The notes: generated from the letters alone by a model not told the origin. A stretch of 64,000 nucleotides of DNA from Mycolicibacterium chitae (GCF_900637205.1 NZ_LR134355.1:5084001-5148000); one strand, 5' to 3'; shown: positions 8,415-22,280, counted from the first letter of the stretch. A program made the numbers and translations.

Positions 8415-8471
8415 CGAGATTGCGTCCAGGGCGGTGCTCCCGAAGTAGGAGCAACCCTGGCCGCAATTTCG
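8415..8471 (+). repeat. 57-bp palindromic interspersed repeat, copy D
   Basis: The left arm is ATTGCGTCCAGGG and the right arm is CCCTGGCCGCAAT, an inverted repeat with one mismatch. The centre differs from copies A to C (GGTGCTCCCGAAGTAGGAGCA, itself a short hairpin). It lies in the 178-bp gap between the GntR and aldo/keto reductase genes, and carries the same CGACCCGGTGCAGCG-type tail. Confidence 0.8.
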
Positions 8472-8505
8472 ACCCGGTGCAGCGCTCAGCTACGACGCGG
8501 TGAAC

Positions 8506-9237
8506 CTACTCGTTGTCCTCGATCGCCTTGGCCAGCTTGGGTGCCGCGTAGCGGATGTGGTCGCGGGCGCGCTGCTCGGCCAGGTCGGCATCCCCGGCCG
8601 CCAGCGCCTCGGCGATCTCCCGGTGCTGCTTCCAGGCCAGGTCGAACATGTCGGGTACCTTGCGCAGCACGCCGACCATCGAACGTTCGACCACCGACCA
8701 CATCGGGACCATGGCCCGCCGGAAGTACGGATTGTCGGTCGCGTCGAGCACGGCCCAGTGGAAGGACCGGTCCAGTTCGAGCAGCAGCCGGGTGTCGTTG
8801 ACGCCGCCGAGGGCCTCGTGCCGGTCGAGCACGGCGAAGATCGCCTTGAGTCCCTCCTCGGGTCGGGCCAGCGCGACCTCGCGGGCGGCCTGGGCCTCGA
8901 GGGCCTCACGCACCTTCGACGCCTCCTCGACATCGCGCCGGGACAGCGAGCGCACCGCGACCCCGCCGGTGGGCAGCGGTTCCAGCAGGCCCTCGACCAC
9001 CAGATCGGCCGACGCGGCGCGCACCGGCATCCGGCTGACCCCGAGCTGCTCGGCGACCCGGACCTGGTTCAGGCGGACGCCGGCGGGGATCTCCTCGAGC
9101 ACGATGGCCATCCGCAGCCGGTCCCGAACCGAGGTGACCAGGGCGTTGGAGTCCCGGGGCGGCAGCGCGCTCAGCGCCGAGAAGCTGGAGTCCTGACGTT
9201 CGGCCGGACTCGTCTCGATGGGCGAATCAATGCTCAC
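8506..9237 (-). CDS. GntR-family regulator with FCD (FadR C-terminal) domain
   Basis: The protein has 243 residues. An N-terminal winged helix at about 30-95 contains RLRMAIVLEEIPAGVRLNQVRVAEQLGVSRMPVR. The C-terminal all-helical FCD domain at about 105-235 keeps the usual metal/ligand residues: D and H in ELDRSFH, H in WKQHREI and H in ARDHIRY. FCD-type GntR proteins usually repress catabolic genes and are released by an organic acid or acyl compound. It lies downstream of the ThDP-enzyme gene on the same strand, with a TGGATCCA site in the 68-bp gap, so it probably controls itself as well as the lyase, ligase and transporter genes that carry the same site. Confidence 0.9.
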   Translation of the reverse strand: MSIDSPIETSPAERQDSSFSALSALPPRDSNALVTSVRDRLRMAIVLEEIPAGVRLNQVRVAEQLGVSRMPVRAASADLVVEGLLEPLPTGGVAVRSLSRRDVEEASKVREALEAQAAREVALARPEEGLKAIFAVLDRHEALGGVNDTRLLLELDRSFHWAVLDATDNPYFRRAMVPMWSVVERSMVGVLRKVPDMFDLAWKQHREIAEALAAGDADLAEQRARDHIRYAAPKLAKAIEDNE

Positions 9238-9274
9238 GACGCACTCCTCGGGGCTGTCACAGTGATCTGCATGG

Positions 9275-9282
9275 TGGATCCA
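9275..9282. promoter_or_regulatory. Candidate GntR operator (TGGATCCA) before gntR
   Basis: A perfect 8-bp palindrome sits 38 bp upstream of the GntR start codon. The same core occurs at 11076-11083 and 13096-13103 in the other two control regions of this island. This copy lacks the longer shared flank of the other two, so it may be a weaker site. Confidence 0.5.
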
Positions 9283-9305
9283 CGAGCCATTATGGCCCTA
9301 CCGCC

Positions 9306-11021
9306 TCACGACTGGCCGTAACGCTCGAGTTCCGCGGCGTTCCACGGGCCGACCGCTTGCCGCGGCGGCACCGCGGCCAGGCCGCCGAGGAAGTCGGCGG
9401 ACTTGGCCTCCCGGGAGACGACGACGTCGACCACGGCCGGCGCGTTGTCCAGCGCGCGCTTGAGCGCGTCGGCGAGGTCCTCGGCGTTCTCCACCCGCTC
9501 GCCGTGCGCGCCGAGGCCCTGGGCCAGCAGGTCGTAGCGGCAGCCCGGCAGGTCCACGCCGACCAGGTTGTTGTCGAAGCGCTCGACCTGATCGTGGCGT
9601 TCGATGTTCCACGCCTCGTTGTTGACGACGACGAACACCGCCTTGGCGCCGTGCCGGACGGCGGTGTCCACCTCCACGGCGGTGAAGCCGAAGCTGCCGT
9701 CGCCGATGACCGCGACGACGGGCTCCTCGGGGCGTAGCAGCGCGGCCGCGGTGGCGAAGGGGACGCCGACGCCGAGGCAGCCGAGCGCACCGCAGTCCAG
9801 GTAGTCCACCGGCTTGAGGCCCACCCGCGCGAAGGACAGGATGTCGCCGCCGTCGGCGATGGCCACGGACTGCTCGGTGAGCAGGTTGTTGACGGCGCCG
9901 ACGACGAAGTTCGGGGACATCCGCCCGGTCGAATCCGGGTTGGGGTCGGCGAGCTTCTCGGCCAGCTTCGCGGTCCGCTTCGCGTTCGAGTCGCGCATGT
10001 CCTGCAGCCAGGCGGTGTCCGGGGCGGCCGGCGTCGCACCGGCTTCGGTCAGCGCGGCCAGCACCGAACCGGTGCTGCCGAACACCTCGACGTCGCCGCG
10101 GCGGTTCTCGCCGAGTTCTTCGAAGCAGGTGCCGATGCGCAGGAACCGCGCGTCCGGGGAGAACACCGCCGGGGAGCCGTAGCCCAGCTGGAAGTCCAGC
10201 CGCCGGCCCAGCGTGATCACCAGGTCGGCCTCGCTCATCGCGCGGCCGCGCACCGCGGGCACGAAGGCGGGCGAATCGTCGCGGACGACGCCGCGGCTCT
10301 CCCCGGAATCGAGGTACAGCGCCTGCGCGGTGTCGAGGAACTTGTGCACCTCGGGCCCCGCGGACCGCACCGAGCGCCCGCCGATGACGACGATGCGCGA
10401 CGCGGCCCGGATCGCGTCCGCGGCCCGGGCCAGGGCGACGGGATCGGCGGCGACGGTCTGGGCCGTGCGGGGTTCCATGGCCAGCGCCGGGATGTCGGCG
10501 TCGTGGACGATCTCGTCGAGCAGTTCGGTGGGGAAGTCGATGTAGGCGGGGCCGGTGGCGCCGTTGGCCGCCCCCAGCGCGGCGGCGATGGTCTTGTCGA
10601 GGCGGCCAATCACGTGGTGGCGCTCGGAGACCTGTTCGACGAGGCGGCAGATGGGTTCGACGATGCCGGCCTGGTCGATGTCCTGCATGGCGCCCATCCC
10701 GGTCTGCGGGCGCGGCGGCCGGCCCGAGATGACCAGCACGGGGCTGCGCGACACGTAGGCGTTGGAGATGGCGGTGACGGCGTTGGTCAGGCCCGGCCCG
10801 GCGGTCACCATGGCGACGCTCAGCTCGCCGGACAGTTCGGCGGTGGCGTGGGCCATGTAGACGGCCGCGGCCTCGTGGCGCACGTCGACGACCTCGATGC
10901 CCTCGCGTGACACGGCGTCCCACAGCGGCTGGATGTGGCCACCGCAGAGGCCGAAGATCCGGCGCACACCCTGCGCCTTCAGTCGTTGCGCGATGAGTTG
11001 GGCGACGGTCGTTTCGCTCAT
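9306..11021 (-). CDS. ThDP-dependent lyase/decarboxylase (2-hydroxyacyl-CoA lyase or oxalyl-CoA decarboxylase type)
   Basis: The protein has 571 residues from the ATG at 11021. A longer reading from 11099 would run through the operator and is rejected. Three domains are seen: the PYR domain with catalytic E50 in DVRHEA, a central FAD/CoA-type domain with IVVIGGRSV, and the PP domain with the ThDP motif GDG at 440-442 ending in NN at 467-468. The family includes acetolactate synthase, oxalyl-CoA decarboxylase and 2-hydroxyacyl-CoA lyase. An acyl-CoA ligase and an MHS transporter, rather than a small ALS subunit, lie next door. That favours cleavage of a CoA thioester (2-hydroxyacyl-CoA to formyl-CoA plus aldehyde or ketone, or oxalyl-CoA to formyl-CoA). 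The exact substrate is inferred, not shown. Confidence 0.8.
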   Translation of the reverse strand: MSETTVAQLIAQRLKAQGVRRIFGLCGGHIQPLWDAVSREGIEVVDVRHEAAAVYMAHATAELSGELSVAMVTAGPGLTNAVTAISNAYVSRSPVLVISGRPPRPQTGMGAMQDIDQAGIVEPICRLVEQVSERHHVIGRLDKTIAAALGAANGATGPAYIDFPTELLDEIVHDADIPALAMEPRTAQTVAADPVALARAADAIRAASRIVVIGGRSVRSAGPEVHKFLDTAQALYLDSGESRGVVRDDSPAFVPAVRGRAMSEADLVITLGRRLDFQLGYGSPAVFSPDARFLRIGTCFEELGENRRGDVEVFGSTGSVLAALTEAGATPAAPDTAWLQDMRDSNAKRTAKLAEKLADPNPDSTGRMSPNFVVGAVNNLLTEQSVAIADGGDILSFARVGLKPVDYLDCGALGCLGVGVPFATAAALLRPEEPVVAVIGDGSFGFTAVEVDTAVRHGAKAVFVVVNNEAWNIERHDQVERFDNNLVGVDLPGCRYDLLAQGLGAHGERVENAEDLADALKRALDNAPAVVDVVVSREAKSADFLGGLAAVPPRQAVGPWNAAELERYGQS

Positions 11022-11066
11022 GAGGGGCACCAATCTGGGGGTAGTCGGCGGATCTGCTCGGCGTAT

Positions 11067-11086
11067 TGCAAATCCTGGATCCAGAG
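11067..11086. promoter_or_regulatory. Candidate GntR operator in the lyase/ligase divergent promoter
   Basis: TTGCAAATCCTGGATCCAGA contains the palindrome CTGGATCCAG at 11075-11084. It matches 13086-13105, upstream of the transporter, at 18 of 20 positions. For the ligase direction it lies between a possible -35 (TTGCAA, 11067) and -10 (TAGTAG, 11091), a good place for repression. It also lies 54 bp upstream of the lyase ATG on the other strand, so one site could serve both genes. Confidence 0.7.
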
Positions 11087-11165
11087 TCCATAGTAGCATT
11101 CGTCACATATTGGTCGGAGTAGACGCACAAGCCACATGGGCGCCCTGACCGCCGCGGAAGGACTT

Positions 11166-12845
11166 ATGAGCGTGAACGTGAAGACAGAAACTCAGCCCGT
11201 GCTGGACCCCTTCACTGGCAGAGAACGGGAACTGTGGACCCTGCCGGCGGTCCTGCGCGAGGCGGCCGCGGCGCAACCCGACAAGCCCTGCGTGCGCACC
11301 GTCTCCGGGGACGGGCTGACCTATGCCGAGATGCTGGACCTCACCGAGCGCCGGGCCGCGGGCCTGACCGGGCTGGGCGTCACCAAGGGCGACCGGGTCC
11401 TGCTGCTGATGGACAACTCGATCGACATGATCGCCTGCTGGTTCGCGATCAATCTCATTGGCGCCGTTGAGGTCCCGGTGAACACCGCCAACCGCGGCCC
11501 GAGCCTGGTGCACGCCGCCAACAACTCGGGCGCCCGGGTGGCCATCATCGACGCGAACTATGCGGGCGTGCTCGACGAGGTCGCCGACGAACTCGAGACC
11601 CTCACCGCGGTCGTCATCCGCGGGGCCAGCGACGCGCGCCCCAAGGACATCGTGGTCGCCCTCGAAGATCTGGACCGCTCGCCCAACGGCGCGCAGCCCG
11701 TGGCGGTGTCCCACCGCGATCCCGCCGCCATCATCTACACCTCGGGCACCACGGGTCCGGCCAAGGGCGTGGTGGTCCCGCACGGGCACATGTACACCTT
11801 CGCCGGGCACCTGGTCGAGCAGTTGCGCATCGTCGAGGACGACGTCTACTACATCTGCCTGCCGATGTTCCACGCCAACGCCCAGTTCATGCAGGTGCTG
11901 CCGTGCCTGATGACCGGGGCCACCGTGGTGCTCGCCGACGCGTTCAGCGCCAGCGGCTGGCTCGACGATCTGCGCGCGTGCGGCGCCACGGTCACCAGCC
12001 TGCTCGGGGTCATGGCACAGTACGTCTTCAACCGCCCCGCCGGTCCGCACGACACCGACCACGGCGTGCGGCGCATGATCACCATCCCGATCCCGGCCGT
12101 GATCGCCGAGGAGTTCGAGACCCGGTTCAACACCACGTGTGTGGAGGCCTACGGGATGACCGAGATCTGCCTGCCGCTCTACCGCCCGATGGACGAACCG
12201 CTGCGTCCGGGCAGCTGCGGCAAGGCCCTCGACAAGTGGTTCGAGGTCGCGATCGTCGACCCCGAGACCGACGAGCCGCTGCCCGACGGCGAGACCGGCG
12301 AGATCGTCGTCCGCCCCAAGGTCCCGTTCACGACGTTCCTTGGCTACCACGCCATGCCGGACCGCACCGTGGAGGCCTGGCGCAACCTGTGGTTCCACAC
12401 CGGCGATGCCGGCCGACGGGATTCCGACGGCTACTACTACTTCATGGACCGCCTCAACGACCGCATCCGGCGCAAGGGCGAGAACGTCACCGCCTACGAC
12501 ATCGAGGTCGCGCTCACCGAACTGCCCGAGGTCGAGGACTGCGCCGTCATCGGCAAGCCCGCCCGCGAGGGCGAGGACGACATCAAGGCGTTCCTGGTCC
12601 TGGCCGACGACGCCAAGGCGCCCGACCTGGTCGCCGTGCTCTCGCACTGCGTGAAGCGGTTGCCCTACTTCGCGGTGCCGCGCTACCTCGAGGTCCTCGA
12701 CGACTTCCCCAAGACCTCCACGGGCAAGGTGCTCAAGCGCGAGTTGCGCGCCATGGACACCACCCCCGCGGAGTGGGACCGCGAGCAGGCCGGATGGACC
12801 GTGAAACGCGGCGTCGACCACCTGGTTCCGCTCGAACAGAAGTAG
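11166..12845 (+). CDS. Acyl-CoA synthetase (AMP-forming), CaiC-like
   Basis: The protein has 559 residues from the ATG at 11166, which has GGAAGGA just upstream; the in-frame codon at 11136 is less good. It belongs to the ANL superfamily. The P-loop is IIYTSGTTGPAKG, then EAYGMTE, WFHTGDAG, RIRRKGENVTAYDIE and the C-terminal lysine in TSTGKVLKR. It activates a carboxylic acid to its CoA ester through an acyl-AMP. The sequence looks like the crotonobetaine/carnitine- and short-hydroxyacid-CoA ligase group rather than long-chain FadD. It is divergent from the ThDP enzyme across a 144-bp control region and is closed by a strong terminator. It presumably makes the thioester that the ThDP enzyme cleaves. 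Confidence 0.85.
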   Translation: MSVNVKTETQPVLDPFTGRERELWTLPAVLREAAAAQPDKPCVRTVSGDGLTYAEMLDLTERRAAGLTGLGVTKGDRVLLLMDNSIDMIACWFAINLIGAVEVPVNTANRGPSLVHAANNSGARVAIIDANYAGVLDEVADELETLTAVVIRGASDARPKDIVVALEDLDRSPNGAQPVAVSHRDPAAIIYTSGTTGPAKGVVVPHGHMYTFAGHLVEQLRIVEDDVYYICLPMFHANAQFMQVLPCLMTGATVVLADAFSASGWLDDLRACGATVTSLLGVMAQYVFNRPAGPHDTDHGVRRMITIPIPAVIAEEFETRFNTTCVEAYGMTEICLPLYRPMDEPLRPGSCGKALDKWFEVAIVDPETDEPLPDGETGEIVVRPKVPFTTFLGYHAMPDRTVEAWRNLWFHTGDAGRRDSDGYYYFMDRLNDRIRRKGENVTAYDIEVALTELPEVEDCAVIGKPAREGEDDIKAFLVLADDAKAPDLVAVLSHCVKRLPYFAVPRYLEVLDDFPKTSTGKVLKRELRAMDTTPAEWDREQAGWTVKRGVDHLVPLEQK

Positions 12846-12863
12846 CCACACAGTCCCCGAAGG

Positions 12864-12897
12864 TGCCCCCATCCGATGTCCGGATGGGGGCATTTTT
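12864..12897 (+). terminator. Rho-independent terminator after the acyl-CoA synthetase
   Basis: TGCCCCCATCCG and CGGATGGGGGCA form a perfect 12-bp stem with a 5-base loop, followed directly by TTTTT. It begins 19 bp after the stop codon. This is one of the few textbook terminators in the window. The rest of the 343-bp gap (12898-13188) holds no gene I can see, only the transporter promoter and operator. Confidence 0.9.
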
Positions 12898-13056
12898 GGC
12901 TCTCGGGACGGCTGCTCGTGAGCAAACACCGGCCGAACCTGGCCCGCCCCAGAGCCACCCGGATGCCCTCGGACAACAGGTGTCAACTGCTCCGCACGGT
13001 GATTGCTGTCGCAAATATCGAACGTGCCAACCGTCACTTTGAATCTCCTTTTGTTA

Positions 13057-13085
13057 TTGACGTCACACCCGCGCGGGCATAGTCT
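13057..13085 (+). promoter_or_regulatory. Sigma-A-like promoter of the MHS transporter
   Basis: A -35 hexamer TTGACG (13057-13062) and a -10 hexamer TAGTCT (13080-13085) are separated by 17 bp. Transcription would begin near 13092, right at the operator (13086-13105), which fits repression by a bound GntR protein. Confidence 0.55.
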
Positions 13086-13105
13086 TTGTAAATCCTGGAT
13101 CCAGG
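13086..13105. promoter_or_regulatory. Candidate GntR operator before the MHS transporter
   Basis: TTGTAAATCCTGGATCCAGG includes a perfect 12-bp palindrome, CCTGGATCCAGG, at 13094-13105. The 15-mer AAATCCTGGATCCAG is identical to the site between the lyase and ligase genes. A second half, CCTGGAT, follows at 13109. Confidence 0.7.
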
Positions 13106-13188
13106 CGCCTGGATATGACACCCCTCAGTCAACGAGCGCGAAGCCGCTCAGGAATCGACCCTCGGGCCATTAGGAGCGCTGACATCAC

Positions 13189-14616
13189 GTGAGCACCATC
13201 GATCTACCCTCGGCCGGCCACGAACCCGGCGTACCGCCCCGCGGCACCGATGCGCAGTCCGGTGGCAGTTCCCTTCGCAAGGTCGGCGCCGCCAGCCTGC
13301 TCGGAACCACCATCGAGTACTACGACTTCTTCGTCTACGGCACGGCCGCCGCGCTGGTGTTCCCGACGGTGTTCTTCCCCGACGTGAGCCCGGCGATGGG
13401 CACCCTGGCGTCGTTCGCGACGTTCGGCGTGGCCTTCTTCGCCCGCCCGGTCGGATCGATCCTGTTCGGCCACTTCGGCGACATCATCGGCCGCAAGCGC
13501 ACCTTGGTGTGGACGCTGCTGATCATGGGGCTGTCGACGGTGTTCATCGGCTTCCTGCCCGGCTACGATTCGGGCGCCTTCGGCCTCTTCGAGAACGGCA
13601 TCGGATTCTGGGGCCCGGTATTGCTCGTGGCGATGCGCTTCCTGCAGGGCTTGGCGTTGGGCGGTGAATGGGCCGGCGCAACCCTGTTGACGGCCGAATA
13701 TGCCCCACCCCAACAACGCGGCCGCATGGCGGTGTACCCGCAGTTGGGGCCGGCGTGCGCGTTCTTCCTCGCCAGCGGCACCTTCTTCGTCGTGTCGCTC
13801 ACCGTCGGCGACACCAGCGACACGTTCATCAACTACGGCTGGCGCTTCCCGTTCATCGCCTCGCTGCTGCTGGTGATCGTCGGACTCTGGATTCGGTTGT
13901 CGGTGCAGGAAACTCCGGTGTTCAAGGAGCATCAGCGCACCCGCAGCACGACCAGCGCACGCGAGAAACTGCCGTTCGCCGCGGCCATCCGCAGCCAGTG
14001 GCGCCAGATCCTGATCGCGGGCCTGGCCATGTCGACGGTGTTCACGATGTTCTACACCGGGTCGGCGTTCATGACGAGCTACGGCAGCACGACGCTCGGC
14101 TACAGCCGGACCATGATCCTGGGCTGCGGCATGATCGCCGCGGTGGTGCTCGGCTTCGTCACCGCCGCCGCGGCCATATACTCCGACCGGGTGGGCCGCA
14201 AGAAGGTCATCGCCGCGGCCTACGCGGGCACCGTGGTGTGGTCGTTGATCCTCTATCCCTTGGTGGACACCGGATCTCCGATCGCCTTCCTGATCGCGGT
14301 GGTCGTCACCCTGTCGGTCTACGGCGTGGCCAACGGCCCGGCCGGCGCGCTGCTGCCGGAGATGTTCGAGTCCCGATTCCGCTACACCGGTGCGGGCCTG
14401 AGCTACAACCTCGGCGGCATCTTCGGCGGCGCCATCCCACCGCTGATCGCGGCGAGCATCATCGCCAACCACGGCAGCATCTGGGTCGGGGTGTTGCTCT
14501 CCGCGATCTCGGCGATCAGCCTGCTGTGCGTGCTGGCGCTGCCGGAGACCAAGGACAACGACCTCAACGACAAGGACCTCAACAGCAAGGTCACCGAGAA
14601 GGCCGGCCATCGGTAA
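13189..14616 (+). CDS. MFS transporter, metabolite:H+ symporter (MHS) type
   Basis: The protein has 475 residues and about 12 membrane segments. It starts at a GTG with AGGAG 12 bp upstream. MHS hallmarks are GTTIEYYDFFVYGTAAAL in the first helix, the loop GHFGDIIGRKRTL after helix 2, and RFLQGLALGGEWAGA in helix 4. Family members import organic acids or betaines (shikimate, alpha-ketoglutarate, proline/betaine) with protons. It carries the same operator as the lyase/ligase pair, so it probably imports the acid that the ligase activates. The C-terminal tail has short repeats of NDLNDKDLNSK. A hairpin terminator follows. Confidence 0.9.
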   Translation: MSTIDLPSAGHEPGVPPRGTDAQSGGSSLRKVGAASLLGTTIEYYDFFVYGTAAALVFPTVFFPDVSPAMGTLASFATFGVAFFARPVGSILFGHFGDIIGRKRTLVWTLLIMGLSTVFIGFLPGYDSGAFGLFENGIGFWGPVLLVAMRFLQGLALGGEWAGATLLTAEYAPPQQRGRMAVYPQLGPACAFFLASGTFFVVSLTVGDTSDTFINYGWRFPFIASLLLVIVGLWIRLSVQETPVFKEHQRTRSTTSAREKLPFAAAIRSQWRQILIAGLAMSTVFTMFYTGSAFMTSYGSTTLGYSRTMILGCGMIAAVVLGFVTAAAAIYSDRVGRKKVIAAAYAGTVVWSLILYPLVDTGSPIAFLIAVVVTLSVYGVANGPAGALLPEMFESRFRYTGAGLSYNLGGIFGGAIPPLIAASIIANHGSIWVGVLLSAISAISLLCVLALPETKDNDLNDKDLNSKVTEKAGHR

Positions 14617-14631
14617 CCGACACCGCCTTCA

Positions 14632-14670
14632 CAGCACCGGCAGGGGATGGGAAATCCTCTGCCGGTGCTG
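14632..14670 (+). terminator. Hairpin terminator after the MHS transporter
   Basis: CAGCACCGGCAGGGGA and TCCTCTGCCGGTGCTG pair at 15 of 16 positions around a 7-base loop, followed by TCGTTT. It separates the GntR-linked genes from the carboxylase operon. Confidence 0.7.
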
Positions 14671-14694
14671 TCGTTTGCACCGGCCGCGAACGAG

Positions 14695-14717
14695 AAAATT
14701 CACAGAATTTGCAATTC
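14695..14717. promoter_or_regulatory. Candidate ScfR operator upstream of the carboxylase operon
   Basis: AAAATTCACAG at 14695-14705 is followed by GAATTTGCAATTC at 14705-14717, a near palindrome around TTTGCAA. The 11-mer recurs exactly, inverted, at 26033-26043 next to TTTGCAAA in front of the ScfR gene. RamB/PrpR-type regulators are known to bind TTTGCAAA-like sites. It lies about 75 bp before the ATG of the carboxylase. Confidence 0.6.
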
Positions 14718-14791
14718 ACACGTTCAACGCTGTCAATACTTCGCCGAGTTACTCCCTTGCCGGTCAGGGCGGGTATTGGGAGCCTCGAAGC

Positions 14792-20266
<5,475 letters not shown>

Positions 20267-20267
20267 C

Positions 20268-21503
20268 ATGCAGAAAGTCGTCATCACCGGGCGGGGCATC
20301 GTGTCTTCGCTGGGCAACTCGGTCAAGGAATACCTCGACGGGCTGCGCAACAACTCCACGGGCATCCGCCCCATCCAGTGGCCCAACGAACCCGAGCCGG
20401 CATGGTTCGGCGCCGTCCACGACTTCGATCCCACGCCGTGGATCAACGAAAAGGTCATCGACGGCACCGACATCTTCGCGCAGTTCGCGCTGGCGGCCGG
20501 CGAGCAGGCCCGGATCGACTCCGGGATCGAGGAATTCGACGAGGACCGCACCGGTGTCGTCGTCGGCACCAGCATGGGCGGCACGCGTTCGCTCAGCGAG
20601 GCGCAGCGCGACTACGAGCAGCACGGCGCGCAGGGCATCAGCCGCAAGATGATGCTGCGCATCCTGACCAACATGGCGGGATCGCAGCTGGCCATGCGGT
20701 ATTCGCTGCACGGTCCGCTGCTCACGGTCGCGACCGCGTGCGCATCCTCGATCGACGCGATCGGCAACGCCACCCGGTTGATCCGGCTCGGCGAGGCCGA
20801 CGTGGTGCTGACCGGCGGCTCCGAAGCGGTGTCGCGCGGCCAGGGCGACTTCGCGCCGGCGTACTTCATCGGCCAGGCCCGCTACGGGATGCTGTCGGGC
20901 AGTAAGGACCCCAAGCGCACGCTGACCCCGTTCGACAAGGATCGCACCGGCATCGTGATCGGCGACGGCAGCGCCATGTTCGTCATCGAGAGCGAGGAGC
21001 ACGCCCGCGCCCGCGGCGCCCGGATCCTCGCCGAGATCGTCGGCTACGCCGCCCTGGCCGACGGGCCGCACCCGTCGGCCCCCGACCCCAGCGGCAAGTG
21101 GGAGGCCAAGGTCATGCGCAAGGCGCTGGCCAACGCCGGCATCGAACCGACCGACATCGGCGCGCTGTACGCCCACGCCACCGGCACACCGAAGGGCGAC
21201 GAGGCCGAGATCCGTGCCATCAACGCCGTGCACGGCGGTCGGGATCTGCCGGTGACGGGCATCAAGGGCCACACCGGGCACACCGGCGCGGCCTCAGGCG
21301 CCATGAGCATCATCGCCGCCCTCGAGACGTTCGAGAGCGGCCTGCTGCCCAACGCCGCGGGCACCGACACCGTCGACCCCGAGGTCGACTTCCGGGTCAT
21401 CACCCACCAACCGGCCGAGGTTGCGGCCGAGCACATCCAGATCAACGCGTTCGGTTTCGGCGGTCAGAACGCGTCGATGATCCTGCGCCGGCCCTCGGCC
21501 TGA
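20268..21503 (+). CDS. Beta-ketoacyl synthase (KAS I/II, FabF/KasA-like)
   Basis: The protein has 411 residues. The ATG at 20268 has AAAAGGA upstream and lies 1 bp after the carboxylase stop. The thiolase-fold condensing triad is complete: C158 in VATACASSIDA, H303 in YAHATGTPKGDEAE and H338 in GIKGHTGHTGAASG. The C-terminal NAFGFGGQNAS is also typical. It would condense an acyl chain with a malonyl-type extender by decarboxylation; the extender would come from the carboxylase just upstream. No acyl carrier protein gene is present in the operon, so it either borrows the housekeeping AcpM or works on CoA esters. It is a stand-alone protein, not a polyketide synthase module. Confidence 0.9.
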   Translation: MQKVVITGRGIVSSLGNSVKEYLDGLRNNSTGIRPIQWPNEPEPAWFGAVHDFDPTPWINEKVIDGTDIFAQFALAAGEQARIDSGIEEFDEDRTGVVVGTSMGGTRSLSEAQRDYEQHGAQGISRKMMLRILTNMAGSQLAMRYSLHGPLLTVATACASSIDAIGNATRLIRLGEADVVLTGGSEAVSRGQGDFAPAYFIGQARYGMLSGSKDPKRTLTPFDKDRTGIVIGDGSAMFVIESEEHARARGARILAEIVGYAALADGPHPSAPDPSGKWEAKVMRKALANAGIEPTDIGALYAHATGTPKGDEAEIRAINAVHGGRDLPVTGIKGHTGHTGAASGAMSIIAALETFESGLLPNAAGTDTVDPEVDFRVITHQPAEVAAEHIQINAFGFGGQNASMILRRPSA

Positions 21504-21542
21504 CCGCGCACACACTCTGCAGTTCTCACGAAAGGGATAACG

Positions 21543-22280
21543 ATGGGCAATCTGAGCTACGACTTCTCCGAGAAATCGGTCATCATCACCGGCGCCGCGC
21601 GCGGCATCGGGCTGGAACTGGGCACGTTCTTCGCCGACGCCGGCGCGCGCACCTACATGGTGGACGTCGACGGTGACGAACTCGAGATCGCCGCCAAGCA
21701 GGCCGGCGGCACGGCCGTGGTGGCCGACGTGGGCAAATCCGCCGACGTGAAGGCCGCCGTGGACCGCGTGGTCGAGGAGACCGGCCGGGTCGACATCGTG
21801 GTCAACAACGCGGGTGTGCTGCGCGACAAGGTCGTGTGGAAGATCAGCGACGAGGACTGGGAAGAGGTCCTAAATGTCCACGCGGGCGGCGCTTTCCGCT
21901 TCACCCGCGAATGCGTCCCGCACTTCCGAGAGCGCTCCTTCGGCCGGATCATCAACGTGACCTCCTACACCGGGTTGCGCGGCAACACCGGTCAGTCCAA
22001 CTACGGCGCGGCCAAGGCCGGGATCATCGGCTTCACCAAGACCGTCGCCAAGGAACTCGCCCGCTTCGGCGTCACCGTCAACGCGATCTCCCCGAACGCC
22101 GAGACCCGCATGGTGGCCTCCATCCCGGCGGACAAGAAGGCCGAGTTGGCGGCCAGCATCCCGCTGGGCCGCTTCGCCCAGCCCAGCGAGATGTGCCCCG
22201 CCGTGGGCTTTTTGGCCTCCGAAGAGGCCGGCTACATCACCGGGGTGGTTCTCCCGGTCGACGGCGGGTTCTCGATGTGA
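21543..22280 (+). CDS. SDR ketoreductase, FabG-like
   Basis: The protein has 245 residues, with AAAGGGA before the ATG. It is a classical short-chain dehydrogenase: the nucleotide motif TGAARGIG at 16-23, NNAG at 88-91, S141, and Y154-x3-K158 in NYGAAKAG. D41 after the second strand (YMVDVD) argues for NAD(H) preference. In this operon it would reduce, or in the oxidative direction form, a 3-ketoacyl thioester after the ketosynthase step. It overlaps the MaoC gene by 4 bp. Confidence 0.9.
   Translation: MGNLSYDFSEKSVIITGAARGIGLELGTFFADAGARTYMVDVDGDELEIAAKQAGGTAVVADVGKSADVKAAVDRVVEETGRVDIVVNNAGVLRDKVVWKISDEDWEEVLNVHAGGAFRFTRECVPHFRERSFGRIINVTSYTGLRGNTGQSNYGAAKAGIIGFTKTVAKELARFGVTVNAISPNAETRMVASIPADKKAELAASIPLGRFAQPSEMCPAVGFLASEEAGYITGVVLPVDGGFSM

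Noticed and set aside
6036..8471. Reading the 57-bp repeats as a CRISPR array
   Set aside because: There are only four copies, separated by whole genes at 0.5-1.1 kb intervals, with no spacers of constant size and no cas genes.
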